Shown: positions 1 through 9,760, counted from the stretch's first letter. The stretch is DNA of 64,000 nt from Vibrio neonatus (GCF_024346975.1 NZ_AP024886.1:1030536-1094535), one strand, 5' to 3'. A program made the numbers and translations. Notes: generated from the letters alone by a model not told the origin.

Positions 1-39
1 TAAAACCGAACAACTTCCCATCTCAGTAAGGATGCAAAG

Positions 40-645
40 ATGAGTAGAAATTGGGTACTGACCCTAATTATCGCCGCCGCACTCGGTTTTGGCGTAAAAA
101 GCTACCTTGATGCGCAAACTCAAAAACAGCAACAGCTCATTCGCGAGCAAGCCAATAACCCGATAGTCACCGGAAAAGACAATCAGCAAATGCCATTGTT
201 TAATCCCAATGATCCGCGCATCAACGTGGTGTATTTTGGTTTTACTCGCTGCCCTGACGTTTGCCCTACTTCATTGGCTATGCTCAGCGCCGCGCTGAAT
301 CAAGTTTCCGAAGAAACGCGCCACAAAATTCGCCCTATTTTAATTACCTTAGATCCTGATCGTGATTCTGGTGATGACGTGGCTCAATACGCCCAATATT
401 TCCATAACAGCTTTGAAGGCTATCGAGCTGAACCGGACATCCTTGATGCTTTAGCCATAAAATATGGCGTAATCCATATCAAAACAGAACTAGAAAACTC
501 AGCGTTAGAATACACCGTAGACCACAGCTCTTATTTTTACTTTCTGGCTCCTGACGGCACAGAAATACTCAAGGTTCCGCACACTCTTACCCCTGCGCCA
601 CTGATTAAAGCTATCAACGATATCACTACGGAGACACCAGCATGA
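40..645 (+). CDS. SCO1/SenC family copper chaperone
   Basis: Membrane-anchored thioredoxin-fold protein of 201 residues that, in its family, delivers copper or reduces thiols for the CuA site of cytochrome c oxidase. An uncleaved N-terminal hydrophobic segment (about residues 4-19) places the domain in the periplasm. The Cu-binding CxxxC is C71-P-D-V-C75, and the conserved histidine is H162 in VDHSSYFYFLAPDG, so all three ligands are present. An AAGGA ribosome site at 28-32 supports this start. The stop overlaps the next start by 4 bases (ATGA), coupling it to a PCuAC chaperone and indicating a copper-insertion operon. A TAA at bases 1-3 may end an upstream gene outside the window. Confidence 0.93.
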   Translation: MSRNWVLTLIIAAALGFGVKSYLDAQTQKQQQLIREQANNPIVTGKDNQQMPLFNPNDPRINVVYFGFTRCPDVCPTSLAMLSAALNQVSEETRHKIRPILITLDPDRDSGDDVAQYAQYFHNSFEGYRAEPDILDALAIKYGVIHIKTELENSALEYTVDHSSYFYFLAPDGTEILKVPHTLTPAPLIKAINDITTETPA

Positions 646-1079
646 TCGCACGAATTTCGACCCTTATTTTGTTACTACTTTCGCCACTGGTTTACGCGCA
701 CAATGCAATTACCGTTTCCGATGCATTTGTTAAAGAAACGCCGCCAACGTCAACCACCAGCGCAATTTTCTTAAAAATTGACAACCCGAGCAGTGAAGAT
801 CGCGCCTTAGTTTCTGCCAGCACTCCTGCGGCTAAGATCACTGAACTGCACACCCATGCGATGCAAGATGGAGTAATGAAAATGCGCCAACTAGAACGCA
901 TTGCATTACCTGCTAAAACTGAAACGGTATTAAAGCCGCACAGCTTGCACATTATGCTATTTGATATCACTGAGCCTTTAAAAGAAGGTATGGTGATCCC
1001 TCTTACATTAACCTTTGATAGCGGACGTACTTTGAACCTATCTGTACCGGTTAAAAAAATGAAAATGATGAAACACTAA
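642..1079 (+). CDS. PCuAC family periplasmic copper chaperone
   Basis: Small exported protein (145 aa) with a signal peptide (residues 1 to about 19, hydrophobic core [12 protein letters not shown]). The family signature H-x10-M-x21-H-x-M is met exactly by H70, M81, H103 and M105, which in the family bind Cu(I) for transfer to the CuA or CuB site of cytochrome oxidase. Extra H72, M74 and M79 lie nearby. The C-terminus ends in a short Lys/Met/His tail (KKMKMMKH) that may add weak metal binding. It overlaps the SCO gene by 4 bases and the following rsgA start by 1 base. This copper function is strongly supported by motif and neighbour. Confidence 0.94.
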   Translation: MIARISTLILLLLSPLVYAHNAITVSDAFVKETPPTSTTSAIFLKIDNPSSEDRALVSASTPAAKITELHTHAMQDGVMKMRQLERIALPAKTETVLKPHSLHIMLFDITEPLKEGMVIPLTLTFDSGRTLNLSVPVKKMKMMKH

Positions 1080-2107
1080 TGAATTTACAACATCTTGGCT
1101 GGCAACCCTTTTTCCAGCAACAATTAACGCTGGATGATTATGAACAGGCTATTGTTGCCAGAGTTAGCGCGCACCACCGCTCCGGTTATCAACTATTAAC
1201 CGAGAGTGAAGAAGTCTCACTGCCTATGCACGACTCACTGCCCGCTATGACAGTGGGTGATTGGGTGCTCCTTGATCATCAAATGCAGTTTCAGCGCTGT
1301 CTTGAGCGAAGCTCGCTGTTTTCTCGTAAAGCAGCAGGCTCGAAATTAGCAGAGCAAAAAATTGCCGCGAACATCGACACCGTTTTTATCGTCATGTCAC
1401 TTAACGATGATTTTAATTTGAGCCGAGTGGAGCGTTATTTAGCTCTTACCAACGAAGCGCAAGTTGAAGCTGTGATTGTATTGACTAAAGCCGATCTTTG
1501 CCCTGATGCGCAGAACTTAAAACAGCAAGTGCAGTCGCTCGATCCTATGCTGCTCATCGAAACGGTAAATGCGCTCGATTACGACAGCGTTAAAGCCCTC
1601 ACCCCTTGGTGTAAGACGGGCAAAACCGTTGCGTTTTTGGGCTCATCAGGGGTAGGTAAATCAACACTGGTGAATACACTGCTGCAAGAGCAGACGCAAC
1701 AAACAGGCGCAATTCGAGAGGATGACAGTAAGGGACGCCATACCACCACAGGGCGTACGATCCACACTATGCCTAGTGGCGGCGTGTTATTAGACACCCC
1801 AGGGATGCGTGAGTTGCAACTGGCGAACGTCAGTCAAGGGCTCAGTGAAACCTTTGCTGAAATTGAAGAGCTTGCAACGCAATGCCGTTTTTCTGACTGC
1901 TCTCATCAAAATGAACCCGGTTGCGCCATTCAAAAAGCGCTACAAGCGGATCAATTAGACGAAAGGCGACTTAATAACTACTTAAAGCTGCAACGTGAAC
2001 AAGCGCGCAACAGTGCTTCTCTGGCTCAGCTTCGCTCGCAAGATAAGCAGTTGGGCAAAATGATTCGCTCTGTACAAAATGAGAATCGATCACGCAAGAA
2101 TAAGTAA
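1079..2107 (+). CDS. rsgA: Ribosome small-subunit GTPase RsgA
   Basis: Circularly permuted GTPase of 342 aa that acts in late 30S maturation and hydrolyses GTP when bound to the subunit. An N-terminal OB-fold region (about 1-115) precedes the GTPase domain. G4 (TKAD, about residue 139) comes before G1 (GSSGVGKST, 188-196) and G3 (DTPG), the order that defines the family. A zinc knuckle, C-x5-C-x-H-x5-C in [14 protein letters not shown], lies in the C-terminal part. The start codon overlaps the PCuAC stop (TAATG). Co-transcription with copper chaperones is probably only positional. A hairpin terminator follows. Confidence 0.95.
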   Translation: MNLQHLGWQPFFQQQLTLDDYEQAIVARVSAHHRSGYQLLTESEEVSLPMHDSLPAMTVGDWVLLDHQMQFQRCLERSSLFSRKAAGSKLAEQKIAANIDTVFIVMSLNDDFNLSRVERYLALTNEAQVEAVIVLTKADLCPDAQNLKQQVQSLDPMLLIETVNALDYDSVKALTPWCKTGKTVAFLGSSGVGKSTLVNTLLQEQTQQTGAIREDDSKGRHTTTGRTIHTMPSGGVLLDTPGMRELQLANVSQGLSETFAEIEELATQCRFSDCSHQNEPGCAIQKALQADQLDERRLNNYLKLQREQARNSASLAQLRSQDKQLGKMIRSVQNENRSRKNK

Positions 2108-2141
2108 AGTATGTGGAGTGCATAATTTCAGATCAACGGAT

Positions 2142-2176
2142 GCGGGTGAATAGATGCTATTCACCCGCATTTTTTA
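2142..2176 (+). terminator. Rho-independent terminator after rsgA
   Basis: A perfect 12-bp stem (GCGGGTGAATAG / CTATTCACCCGC) with a 3-base loop is followed by ATTTTTTATT on the plus strand. It separates rsgA from the convergent amylase gene. Confidence 0.9.
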
Positions 2177-3559
2177 TTCCACACCATCACCGACTAAACA
2201 GCGATAGCCTTTTGCCGGCACCGTAAATTCAAGCCTGCCGTCGTCCGGGTAAAGCGCTTGTTGCTCGACTAAATCAAACATCGCTTTCTGCCAACGAATC
2301 CGCACGTTAATCGCAACATCTGACTTATTAATTGCCACTAAACCATTTTCTGCGCGGCTAAACACAATATGTTCGTCGCTGACCTCTAGCACTGTCATCG
2401 GTAAGCTGTGCACATGATTGTGAAAATCAATCAGGGTTTTCATTCTCGGATCTTGCCATGCATTCATCCAGCGCGGATGACCACTGCTATCATTTATTCC
2501 GCTGGTATCAAGGTCGGTATACACCAAAGGCACTCCGCCATCGCGGCACAATATGTAGCAATACCCTAGCCACTCATATTCCTCAGTCATGATCAGCCCT
2601 TGAAACACATCGTTGTTCGGGATGTCATGGGTGATCACAAAAGTGATGGCGCGCTGACGTTTTAACGCTTCACCCACGTTATACGGGTCAATTAACGCTG
2701 ACATGCGCCCTTGCCCCTGTAAGGCTTGATGAACGGTATTAAACAGCGGAAAATCATATGCCCCTAAACGAGTCTTATTTAAATAAGGCTTGAGAAAAAG
2801 CTCATACTCTTGTTTAGTTGCACCGCCATCGGTGATGATTTCACCAAAAATGTGCACCCCTTCGGTGATTTCTTTAGTCCACACCTTGCGCAATTGATCA
2901 ATAGAAATGTGTTTGGCGGCATCAATGCGAAAGCCTTTTACGCCCATCTCTTTCATAGCCAGTAAATAGGCGCGCTGCTGCTCAATCACATGCTCGCAAT
3001 CGCGCAGCGTTGGCAAGCCTGCATCGTGCGGCCCTCCAGTGATGCGGCCATTTTGCACTTGCCATTTGTCGCGCCAATCTTTTATGCCAAACGCTTCTAC
3101 AAAGTCGTTTTCCGTAAACAGCGGACGGCTAAGATCGCCAAACAATCTTAACGATTCATAATATTCAGGATCATCGGCATACGCTTGCAACTCTTGCTGA
3201 CTCGGATATTGTAAATCCGATCGTAGATAAGCCTCATTGGCCATGTGATTAAACACCACATCCACATACACGCGAATACCGTGTTCATTTAAGCAAGTCA
3301 TCATCGAGCGAAAATCTAGAGTATTGCCCAGTTCGTTATCAATGATTCGATAATCTTGTGGCTGATAGCGTTGCCACCATGCCGTACCTGTTTTGTGCTT
3401 CAAGGATTTCATCGGTGGAGACACTAACACCGTTTTGTAGCCAAGCTGACTAATGTGCTCGGCACGCTCTGCAATCGTTTTATAAGGCCAATCAAACGCA
3501 TGTAAGATAACATCCGTCGCCTGCGCAGAGTTCTGATTCAAAGTAATTGGGTTCAACAT
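2174..3559 (-). CDS. GH13 alpha-amylase, cytoplasmic
   Basis: Glycoside hydrolase family 13 protein (461 aa), predicted to cleave alpha-1,4 glucans. The four GH13 regions are visible: VYVDVVFNHMA (I), GFRIDAAKHI with the nucleophile Asp (II), IFGEIITDG with the acid/base Glu (III) and FVITHDIPNND with the transition-state Asp (IV). There is no signal peptide, so it acts inside the cell, probably on glycogen or imported maltodextrin. A short C-terminal beta domain is consistent with AmyA-type enzymes. AAAGGTG precedes the ATG. It stands alone and is about 10 kb from the mal/glg block. Confidence 0.88.
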   Translation of the reverse strand: MLNPITLNQNSAQATDVILHAFDWPYKTIAERAEHISQLGYKTVLVSPPMKSLKHKTGTAWWQRYQPQDYRIIDNELGNTLDFRSMMTCLNEHGIRVYVDVVFNHMANEAYLRSDLQYPSQQELQAYADDPEYYESLRLFGDLSRPLFTENDFVEAFGIKDWRDKWQVQNGRITGGPHDAGLPTLRDCEHVIEQQRAYLLAMKEMGVKGFRIDAAKHISIDQLRKVWTKEITEGVHIFGEIITDGGATKQEYELFLKPYLNKTRLGAYDFPLFNTVHQALQGQGRMSALIDPYNVGEALKRQRAITFVITHDIPNNDVFQGLIMTEEYEWLGYCYILCRDGGVPLVYTDLDTSGINDSSGHPRWMNAWQDPRMKTLIDFHNHVHSLPMTVLEVSDEHIVFSRAENGLVAINKSDVAINVRIRWQKAMFDLVEQQALYPDDGRLEFTVPAKGYRCLVGDGVE

Positions 3560-3910
3560 AAAACACCTTTTACAACTTAAGCTGTTTTCAGCCAGTTACT
3601 ATACCCTACAAGATGCATGCCATAGCGAAAATCATCCTAAATTCATTATTCATAGGGTGGATGAATGATTGTATAGGGTGGAAATGGCTCATTCGTTTTT
3701 ATCGATAAAGTATGAGAAGAGGGCTTAGTTAGCACATTTATCTTTATATTATCTCATCTATAGTGATACTGTGCATAGCAACACCTACAATTCAGATAAT
3801 AATGTCATAGGTTAAATTCTCTCTATCTACCAAAAAACTAAACTATCACCGCACTTATTCTCTGAATTCGAATTTTAAAGACCGGTGAGAGATAACTCAA
3901 AGTGTGTTTA
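3560..3910. other. Intergenic region, no gene seen
   Basis: A 351-base AT-rich stretch upstream of the amylase gene. It contains a short direct repeat (ATAGGGTGGA, near 3653 and 3674). I see no coding or RNA gene. It presumably holds the amylase promoter. Confidence 0.5.
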
Positions 3911-4330
3911 TTAACGCCACGGCGCTTTTAACCTTGGTTTTTGATTTCTGGGATCGCTGGCAGGTTTGCCTCCCAACTTTAAACCTAAATAATACATATG
4001 CGCGGTAAACTCATTTACGCCGTCATTAATACATAACTGCTCAAATATTTTATCCGCCGTATCTTTGGCAGTTGCTGGCAAATATTCACAGCGTAACAAC
4101 TGATAAAGCGCGTCATGCACTAATGATGCTCGCATATTTTGCGTGGTATCAACTACAGGCCCAGACGGACCATCCCAAGCATATCCTGAACGAATAGTTA
4201 GCCATCCATCTAGGTTTAAACTAATAAATTCCATCTCTATGGCTTGCGGCGGAAATACCTCTAATTTAATCACAAACTGCTCGGCTAATTGATACTTATA
4301 ACCTGCGCGATACAAAATATGTTCGGACAT
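3911..4330 (-). CDS. DUF1353 family protein
   Basis: A 139-residue soluble protein carrying the DUF1353 core: SGYAWDGPSGPVVDT followed by RASLVHDALYQLLR. The family is common in tailed phages and bacterial genomes and its biochemical role is not established. The conserved His-Asp pair in LVHDALY could be an active or metal site, but that is inference. An AAAGG element lies just upstream of the ATG. It is divergent from an exported M15 peptidase, and both families occur in phage lysis regions, though no other phage genes are present here. Confidence 0.75.
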   Translation of the reverse strand: MSEHILYRAGYKYQLAEQFVIKLEVFPPQAIEMEFISLNLDGWLTIRSGYAWDGPSGPVVDTTQNMRASLVHDALYQLLRCEYLPATAKDTADKIFEQLCINDGVNEFTAHMYYLGLKLGGKPASDPRNQKPRLKAPWR

Positions 4331-4518
4331 TGAATTTGCCTTTATTGATAAATGCTTAAGTCAATACATCGATAAATACATTAGTAAATCTAGTGCATTC
4401 TGTTTTAAATCCCCTGCTGTTATTTAAGCAATTTGTAGTGCGTTATTTAATTCGTGAGTTAGATCAAAATTCTTATTTCCGTCTATACTCCAAACACTAG
4501 ATACAAAGGAGAAGTATC

Positions 4519-5157
4519 ATGATTCGTCTTGTTTGCCTGTTATTTTGTGCCCTTAGTTTTAGTGTTTATTCCAATGATTATCTTAAGCTGTACGAATCGG
4601 AAAATGAACTAGAATACAATGACTTAGTCATCAGTGTGAAAGGCTATAAAGTGCCCACTCGCGCCGCCTTTAGAGGCTGGATGTTAATGAATCGCGCCGA
4701 AGATAGGGTAAAAGAAATTGCCCAACAACTTAAAGACGCGGGCATTACCGAAGTCCCACTAAAAACCATGCCCATGCACCTTATTCTGTTACAAGGCACC
4801 AACTGGGCCATGAACGGAACCGCCGTCTTTAACATCCCAGATCGTAAGCTAGTACCGAATATGGTGCGCACTGTGAAGTTTATCCAGCAACATGTCGAGC
4901 CTGTATTGGGGCCTCTGGTGCCGGTTTCTGGTGATAGAACTCAGTATTATAACCAAACCTCTGGCGGGGCGACCAAAAGTAAGCACTTAAGCTTCTGCGC
5001 TCTCGATCTGGTGCCGATCAACGATATCAGTCGTGAAGAGCTACATAAAAAGTTGTGGGGGATCTACAAAAGTGAAGGCAAAAAGAATGATATGGGAATG
5101 GGACTCTATTCTGGGGTACGTTTTCACATAGATACTTGCGGATATAGAAATTGGTAA
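4519..5157 (+). CDS. Exported M15-family D,D-peptidase-like protein
   Basis: A 212-aa protein with a clear signal peptide (residues 1 to about 18). Its C-terminal half matches zinc D-Ala-D-Ala peptidases of family M15 (M15_3/VanY type). The S-x-H-x6-D motif is present at SKHLSFCALD (H156, D163), and the second zinc-ligand segment FHID contains H203. The catalytic Glu cannot be assigned with confidence. It probably trims peptidoglycan stem peptides in the periplasm. An AAGGAGAAG ribosome site lies 5-10 bases before the ATG. A bidirectional hairpin terminator follows. Confidence 0.8.
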   Translation: MIRLVCLLFCALSFSVYSNDYLKLYESENELEYNDLVISVKGYKVPTRAAFRGWMLMNRAEDRVKEIAQQLKDAGITEVPLKTMPMHLILLQGTNWAMNGTAVFNIPDRKLVPNMVRTVKFIQQHVEPVLGPLVPVSGDRTQYYNQTSGGATKSKHLSFCALDLVPINDISREELHKKLWGIYKSEGKKNDMGMGLYSGVRFHIDTCGYRNW

Positions 5158-5191
5158 GCGTGACACTGTATTGGATACATTGAAAACAAAA

Positions 5192-5226
5192 ACAGGGTTC
5201 TAAACCTTAGCTTAGGACCCTGTTTC
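5192..5226. terminator. Hairpin terminator between M15 peptidase gene and queE
   Basis: Inverted repeat ACAGGGT / ACCCTGT, extended by CTAA / TTAG, with an 8-base loop and followed by TTCTTTG. It lies between two convergent genes and probably serves both. Confidence 0.75.
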
Positions 5227-5255
5227 TTTGTCTACTTGACGACTCTCAGCTTTAA

Positions 5256-5921
5256 CTAAGCGATATTCAAATACTTATGCGTTTGTACCGATAAACGCCA
5301 ATTATTGGCAATACAAGTATCAATGCACAGCTTGGTTGCTCTCGGCTTTTGGCTAATTGGTTGCAACAAAATCTCAGTATTAGGCTGTAACTGACTGCTT
5401 GCCAATAGCGCTTTTAAATCTTCAATATCCGATTGCGTGCCCACTGGGTGTTTTACTTCATTGGCTCTCGCCATCGCACTAGCTTGAATAGGTAATTTAC
5501 CTTTCATGCCAATTTTTGGCGAAACCGTCACCCAAGTATTTGCAGTTGCTTGAATGGCAAAGGTGCCACTGGTTTCAATTTGGCAACGAAACCCGTGTTT
5601 TTCTAACAGAGTCGTAAGTGGCAACAAGTCATACTGACACGGCTCGCCACCGGTAATGACCACATGTTTGGCACTATAATGTGCTAAACAATAAGTCACT
5701 AAATCTTGTTCTGACTGCTGGCACCAAAACTCATCATCGCCCGATTTAGCAATAATGGTTCCAAAATCAGTTTGTTTCTCTTCCAACACATCCCAAGTTT
5801 GCTTAGTGTCACACCAAGCACAGCCTACAGGGCAACCTTGCAAGCGAATAAAAATAGACGGCACACCGGTAAAGAAGCCTTCACCTTGGATAGTTTCAAA
5901 GATCTCGTTAATTTTTAACAC
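5256..5921 (-). CDS. queE: 7-carboxy-7-deazaguanine synthase QueE
   Basis: Radical SAM enzyme (221 aa) converting 6-carboxytetrahydropterin to 7-carboxy-7-deazaguanine in queuosine synthesis. The [4Fe-4S] ligands are C30-x3-C34-x2-C37 (GCPVGCAWCDT), and the glycine-rich SAM region is VVITGGEPCQYD. The start is GTG. The stop of queD lies one base upstream (TAA-C-GTG), so translation of the pair is probably coupled. The rest of the preQ0 pathway gene set in this window, queC, is about 56 kb away. Confidence 0.93.
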   Translation of the reverse strand: MLKINEIFETIQGEGFFTGVPSIFIRLQGCPVGCAWCDTKQTWDVLEEKQTDFGTIIAKSGDDEFWCQQSEQDLVTYCLAHYSAKHVVITGGEPCQYDLLPLTTLLEKHGFRCQIETSGTFAIQATANTWVTVSPKIGMKGKLPIQASAMARANEVKHPVGTQSDIEDLKALLASSQLQPNTEILLQPISQKPRATKLCIDTCIANNWRLSVQTHKYLNIA

Positions 5922-5922
5922 G

Positions 5923-6285
5923 TTATTCGCCCGTGTAAATGCAACCAGCAGTGCACGTTTCTTTGATTTCTACTTTGCTCAAAAGCGGCAATAATGGTTT
6001 AGTTTGCTCAAAGACCCATTTTGCCAGCACTTCACTGGTTGGGTTTTCTAACCCTTCGATGTCATTTAGGTAATGATGATCAAGGCGGTCATAAATCGGT
6101 TTAAAGCTCTGTTTTACATCCCCAAAATCAATGATCCAACCGGTGTGTTGATCCACTTCCCCTTTTAAATAAAGGCGAACTAAAAATGAATGTCCGTGTA
6201 AACGTCCACATTTGTGCCCATCAGGTACGTGAGGTAATTTGTGGGCCGCTTCAAACATAAATTCTTTGTAGATTTCAGTAGTCAT
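5923..6285 (-). CDS. queD: 6-carboxytetrahydropterin synthase QueD
   Basis: A 120-aa T-fold enzyme that turns 7,8-dihydroneopterin triphosphate into 6-carboxytetrahydropterin. Zinc ligands H15, H30 and H32 (FEAAHK, RLHGHSF) and the catalytic C26 are present, together with the Asp/His pair in [10 protein letters not shown] and the C-terminal Glu motif [12 protein letters not shown]. It is the first gene of a two-gene unit with queE. The ribosome site is weak (AGAAGA). No preQ1 riboswitch fold was recognised upstream. Confidence 0.93.
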   Translation of the reverse strand: MTTEIYKEFMFEAAHKLPHVPDGHKCGRLHGHSFLVRLYLKGEVDQHTGWIIDFGDVKQSFKPIYDRLDHHYLNDIEGLENPTSEVLAKWVFEQTKPLLPLLSKVEIKETCTAGCIYTGE

Positions 6286-6404
6286 TGGGGTCTTCTGTAA
6301 GTTGAGTCAATTTGAACAAAAAGATAAGGGCACGAATTGTAGCAAGTTTACACAAAACCCCCAATCAAAATTGGCTGTCTGCCCAGCGAATTATTGGTAT
6401 CAAA

Positions 6405-6434
6405 TAGAAAAGCAGAGCTAATAATAGCTCTGCT
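6405..6434 (-). terminator. Terminator after the porin gene
   Basis: A perfect 10-bp stem (AGCAGAGCTA / TAGCTCTGCT) with a 4-base loop is followed on the minus strand by TTTCTATTT. It lies 38 bases past the porin stop. Confidence 0.85.
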
Positions 6435-6471
6435 TTGATGGGGGTGACAAAAGATGTTCTAAGAAAAAGAA

Positions 6472-7464
6472 TTATAGATAGTAACGAACACCTAGTGCGT
6501 AGCGATCATCATCGCTTGAGATATCATCGCCCAAATCAATTTGATAAGCAGCGTAGCCGACAAATGTTGGCGTAAAGTCATATTCAACCTGCAACGCCAT
6601 CTGACTCAACTGAGTTTCGTTGTTGTCGTCATCTTCAATGCTCTCATAGTTAACAGAGAAGTTGAGGCTGTTTGCCAATGCATAAGCAACGATGGCTTCG
6701 ATATTGGTTGTATCAAAATCACCATAAAACTTACTGCCCATTTCATATACACCCGCTACGTACAGACCGTCGCCGTAGCTGCCATATTTAGCCGATAAAA
6801 GGTTTGCCATTGCATCATCATTTTGGCCTGTTTTAGAGCCAGTGGTAAAACCATAACCGACCATAAACTTGCTGAAATTAGCCGACACCGTTACCTGAGC
6901 ACGATCGCCGTAGTTGCCATTTTGCCCCTGCCAACCTAAACCAAAGTCTAAGCCAAATGAATCAAAGTCTAAGCCTTTACGATACGAGAGCATTCTTTCA
7001 GCACGAGCCGTACCTAGATTACCGCCATCAACATATAAGAAGTCATTGGCAAACGCGATTGGCAAATCCGCAATACCACCCACATCATAGTAAGGTGACC
7101 ATTGCGTTCCACCTACCACTCGACCCCACATGTCGTGTGTAACACCGATGTAGCCCAAACGAGTTTTAAATGATTCTCCACCGCCTTCAAGCATATTCAA
7201 CTGCCACTCACCCTTTGCGTCAGCGGTAAAGCCTCCACCAAGGTCTTGAGTTGCATTAAAGTTGATACGAGGTGACAAAGACTCAATGACTAAATCATCA
7301 TCGGTAATATATGCGTCATCATTTGAATCTGGATTACCTAAACCAACAGAAACGTGTCCGCCTAAGGAGAAAGTAGTACCGCCATTATTATACAACTCTA
7401 CAGCGAAAGCCTGACCGCTAAATGCGATACCTGCAATTACACTTGCTAATACTGTCTTTTTCAT
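6472..7464 (-). CDS. General outer-membrane porin, OmpU-like
   Basis: A 330-aa protein with a signal peptide (MKKTVLASVIAGIAFSGQAFA, cleavage before VELYNN) and alternating hydrophobic/aromatic strands typical of a 16-strand trimeric gram-negative porin. The opening VELYNNGGTTFSLGGHVSVGLG is the usual first strand and loop of the Vibrio OmpU / porin_4 type. It allows diffusion of small hydrophilic solutes. The last residue is Leu (RYYL), where most such porins end in Phe for recognition by the BAM complex. GGAAAGA precedes the ATG. A long untranslated upstream region suggests complex regulation, probably ToxR- or envelope-stress-linked by analogy only. Confidence 0.88.
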   Translation of the reverse strand: MKKTVLASVIAGIAFSGQAFAVELYNNGGTTFSLGGHVSVGLGNPDSNDDAYITDDDLVIESLSPRINFNATQDLGGGFTADAKGEWQLNMLEGGGESFKTRLGYIGVTHDMWGRVVGGTQWSPYYDVGGIADLPIAFANDFLYVDGGNLGTARAERMLSYRKGLDFDSFGLDFGLGWQGQNGNYGDRAQVTVSANFSKFMVGYGFTTGSKTGQNDDAMANLLSAKYGSYGDGLYVAGVYEMGSKFYGDFDTTNIEAIVAYALANSLNFSVNYESIEDDDNNETQLSQMALQVEYDFTPTFVGYAAYQIDLGDDISSDDDRYALGVRYYL

Positions 7465-8122
7465 AATGTCTTTCCGTTTACCTATGTGTATAAAGATATG
7501 TGTATAAAAGTATGTATAGTTTTGTAAGCTGTTTTAAAACACTGTTAATATCGAAAATCTTAATCGATTTATTTATGATTATATGAAAATTGCTAACCGC
7601 TCATTTGCTTTCAGCAATTTACTGCAGAAGATAAATACCCTTTCACCTCCTTTGATTTTTAGTCAATATATAAAACAATGCGCTATATAATGGCCAGAAT
7701 TACAGATTGCCTTTTGTAAAAGCGTAGTAACGTTTCTTTAATAAACCAAATAAAAAGCGTGCATAGATCACACATTATGTATGTTATGCAGCATTTGTTA
7801 CTTTAATTATTAAAGCAGTTACCTTTATTAAGCGGATTAATAGAAGTAATGGAAAATCAGGAAAATGATTTTAAGATAGAAATCAGTCGCTATTATCTAG
7901 AATAAGGTTGCAATATTTCGGCTAGAAATAACAAGAATAATCGCGATAAAAAGTTAACTTTAATTGAGCGAAAATAGGTATTTTGAAGTAGGATATTGGT
8001 ATATACGATATACATAATCACCGTATATAAATTGAATAATTCAAAAGAAGATCGAATGCTTGGTTAAACCCTTAGGACTTGCTCTTTTTTAATGAAAAGA
8101 TACAAGCCCTAAAGTTATCTGG
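7465..8122. other. Porin upstream regulatory region
   Basis: A 658-base AT-rich region without a convincing gene. A direct repeat TATGTGTATAAA occurs at 7483-7494 and 7497-7508, close to the porin start, with a third partial copy at 7511. It is expected to contain the porin promoter. No known sRNA was recognised. Confidence 0.5.
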
Positions 8123-8701
8123 TTACTTATACGCCACACCCATTAATACTGGTTTTGATGTGCCGTCAGCCAATGTAATCTCAAATGGGATTGAAATTTC
8201 GATATCGTTGAAGCCTGCGCTATGCAGCATAGTGTGCGCCGATTCTTGAGTTAAACCGTCGCTACCATCCTCACTTAACCAGTCCCAATGAACAAAAATA
8301 CCCTGCTCATCTAATAGGGAATGAATAATGGTTGCCGTTTCTTGAAAACTTGCCACAAAACCACACACGGATGAGGCCACAACAAGATCAAATTGTTTTC
8401 TAAAGGCTGGATGCTGTGCCACTAAACCACGAGTTAAGTAATCAACCACTGGCTCTACATTAGCCAAGGTCTTTTTATCCAACTCCTCAATCATCGCTTC
8501 TGAAGCATCAAGAGCAACGATGCTGCGCACCAAAGGAGCCATTTGTTGACTCAATAAGCCAGTACCACAACCAAAATCTAATACGTTAGCGCCTTGCAAT
8601 GAATGAAGCGCTTGCAGTTCAGCAAATACTAGGTCTGAAAATTGAGTGGTTGCTGGGTTTGCTTCCCACTCAGTAGCATAATCATCCCAATTGTGCACCA
8701 T
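8123..8701 (-). CDS. Class I SAM-dependent methyltransferase
   Basis: A 192-aa soluble protein with the Rossmann-type SAM motif I VLDFGCGTGLLSQ (about residues 48-60), motif II acidic residue IVALDAS and a post-motif DLVVASSVCGFV. It belongs to the ubiquitin/menaquinone-type small-molecule methyltransferase group; the substrate is not evident. I prefer the second Met (8701): the first Met at 8713 directly abuts the AAGG element, while GGA sits 7 bases before the second. It is divergent from a LysR gene across about 170 bases, which suggests the regulator controls it. Confidence 0.82.
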   Translation of the reverse strand: MVHNWDDYATEWEANPATTQFSDLVFAELQALHSLQGANVLDFGCGTGLLSQQMAPLVRSIVALDASEAMIEELDKKTLANVEPVVDYLTRGLVAQHPAFRKQFDLVVASSVCGFVASFQETATIIHSLLDEQGIFVHWDWLSEDGSDGLTQESAHTMLHSAGFNDIEISIPFEITLADGTSKPVLMGVAYK

Positions 8702-8874
8702 GTGACTATCCATCCTTAAAACTGTTTCTTAAGCTGAGTAAAGCAAATCTTGATAAAAAAAGATACCAAATTACCTTTAATACAAGGAGATATCAGCTTT
8801 AGATCATGCCTTGCTTGATTTTTCAGCATCCAATCAGGTAGTTTGGATATTTACATATTTGCAAAAGAGATCCA

Positions 8875-9753
8875 ATGAATCTTTCTCATATTGATGCCTT
8901 TGTTCAGGTCGCGCAACACGGCTCCGTATCCGAAGCCGCCAGACAATTAAACTGTAACCGTACTAAGCTCAGTATGGCAATCAAAGCCTTAGAGAAAGAG
9001 CTAGCGACTGCGCTATTTATCCGCAGTGGCAATAACCTTGAGCTATCTGAAGCCGGCAAGGCGATATTCAAAGATTGCGAAGCGATGTTAGTGACCGCCT
9101 CACGCATTAAACAAACCTGCCAACATATTCGCGGAGATTTTACCGCCGAGGTTTGGATTGCTAGAGATGACGCTATACCCGATGCCACATGGCAAGAGTT
9201 ATCACACCGTTTAAATAACAAATACCCTGCCACCACCTTCAATACGGTGTTAGCCTCTAGTGGCGATCTATCAAACTTGGTTGAAACCAAACAGGTCGAT
9301 TTTGCCTTTGGTATCGATTATGAACGTGTCGATGACCCCAGAATCGAATTTACTCCGATTGGCAAGATACGCATGATGTCGGTGTGTAATGCGGATCACC
9401 CTTTAGGTCAGTTGCGCCGAGTGTCCGATGAACAACTGCGCAATGCCATGCAAGTGACCTTGGCCTACCTAAACGAGAAAGATAACCCCGAATTACTGCC
9501 GTTTTCCCTTAAACACATTGGCTTTTCTAGCTTTGACTACATTCTAAGCACGATACGCACCGAAGCGGCATGGGGCGTATTACCTGAACCGTTAATTCGT
9601 CATCTACTTAGAAACGAAACCTTATCCGTTATTAAACACACTTACGGCCTCACCCAAGAAGAATTTTGCATGTTTACCTCATCTGGCATGGAAGCTCACC
9701 CAGGTATGGTATGGCTGTGCGATAAACTCAGTGATTATCTGTTTGATTTCTAA
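8875..9753 (+). CDS. LysR-family transcriptional regulator
   Basis: A 292-aa regulator with an N-terminal winged HTH (residues 1-60: IDAFVQVAQHGSVSEAARQL followed by TKLSMAIKALEKEL) and a C-terminal effector domain. It is divergently arranged with the methyltransferase gene, the usual LysR layout for control of an adjacent target. The ligand cannot be deduced. AAGAGA precedes the ATG. An inverted repeat follows the stop. Confidence 0.9.
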   Translation: MNLSHIDAFVQVAQHGSVSEAARQLNCNRTKLSMAIKALEKELATALFIRSGNNLELSEAGKAIFKDCEAMLVTASRIKQTCQHIRGDFTAEVWIARDDAIPDATWQELSHRLNNKYPATTFNTVLASSGDLSNLVETKQVDFAFGIDYERVDDPRIEFTPIGKIRMMSVCNADHPLGQLRRVSDEQLRNAMQVTLAYLNEKDNPELLPFSLKHIGFSSFDYILSTIRTEAAWGVLPEPLIRHLLRNETLSVIKHTYGLTQEEFCMFTSSGMEAHPGMVWLCDKLSDYLFDF

Positions 9754-9760
9754 CTACAGC

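Noticed and set aside
3911..5157. DUF1353 and M15 peptidase as a prophage remnant
   Set aside because: No integrase, tail, capsid or attachment sites are nearby, and the two genes are divergent; the evidence is too thin.
6286..6360. Possible preQ1 riboswitch upstream of queD
   Set aside because: No recognisable pseudoknot or conserved C/A-rich tail was found.
7760..7782. Possible CRP site near GTGCATAGATCACA
   Set aside because: The two half-sites have the wrong spacing and the left half is poor.
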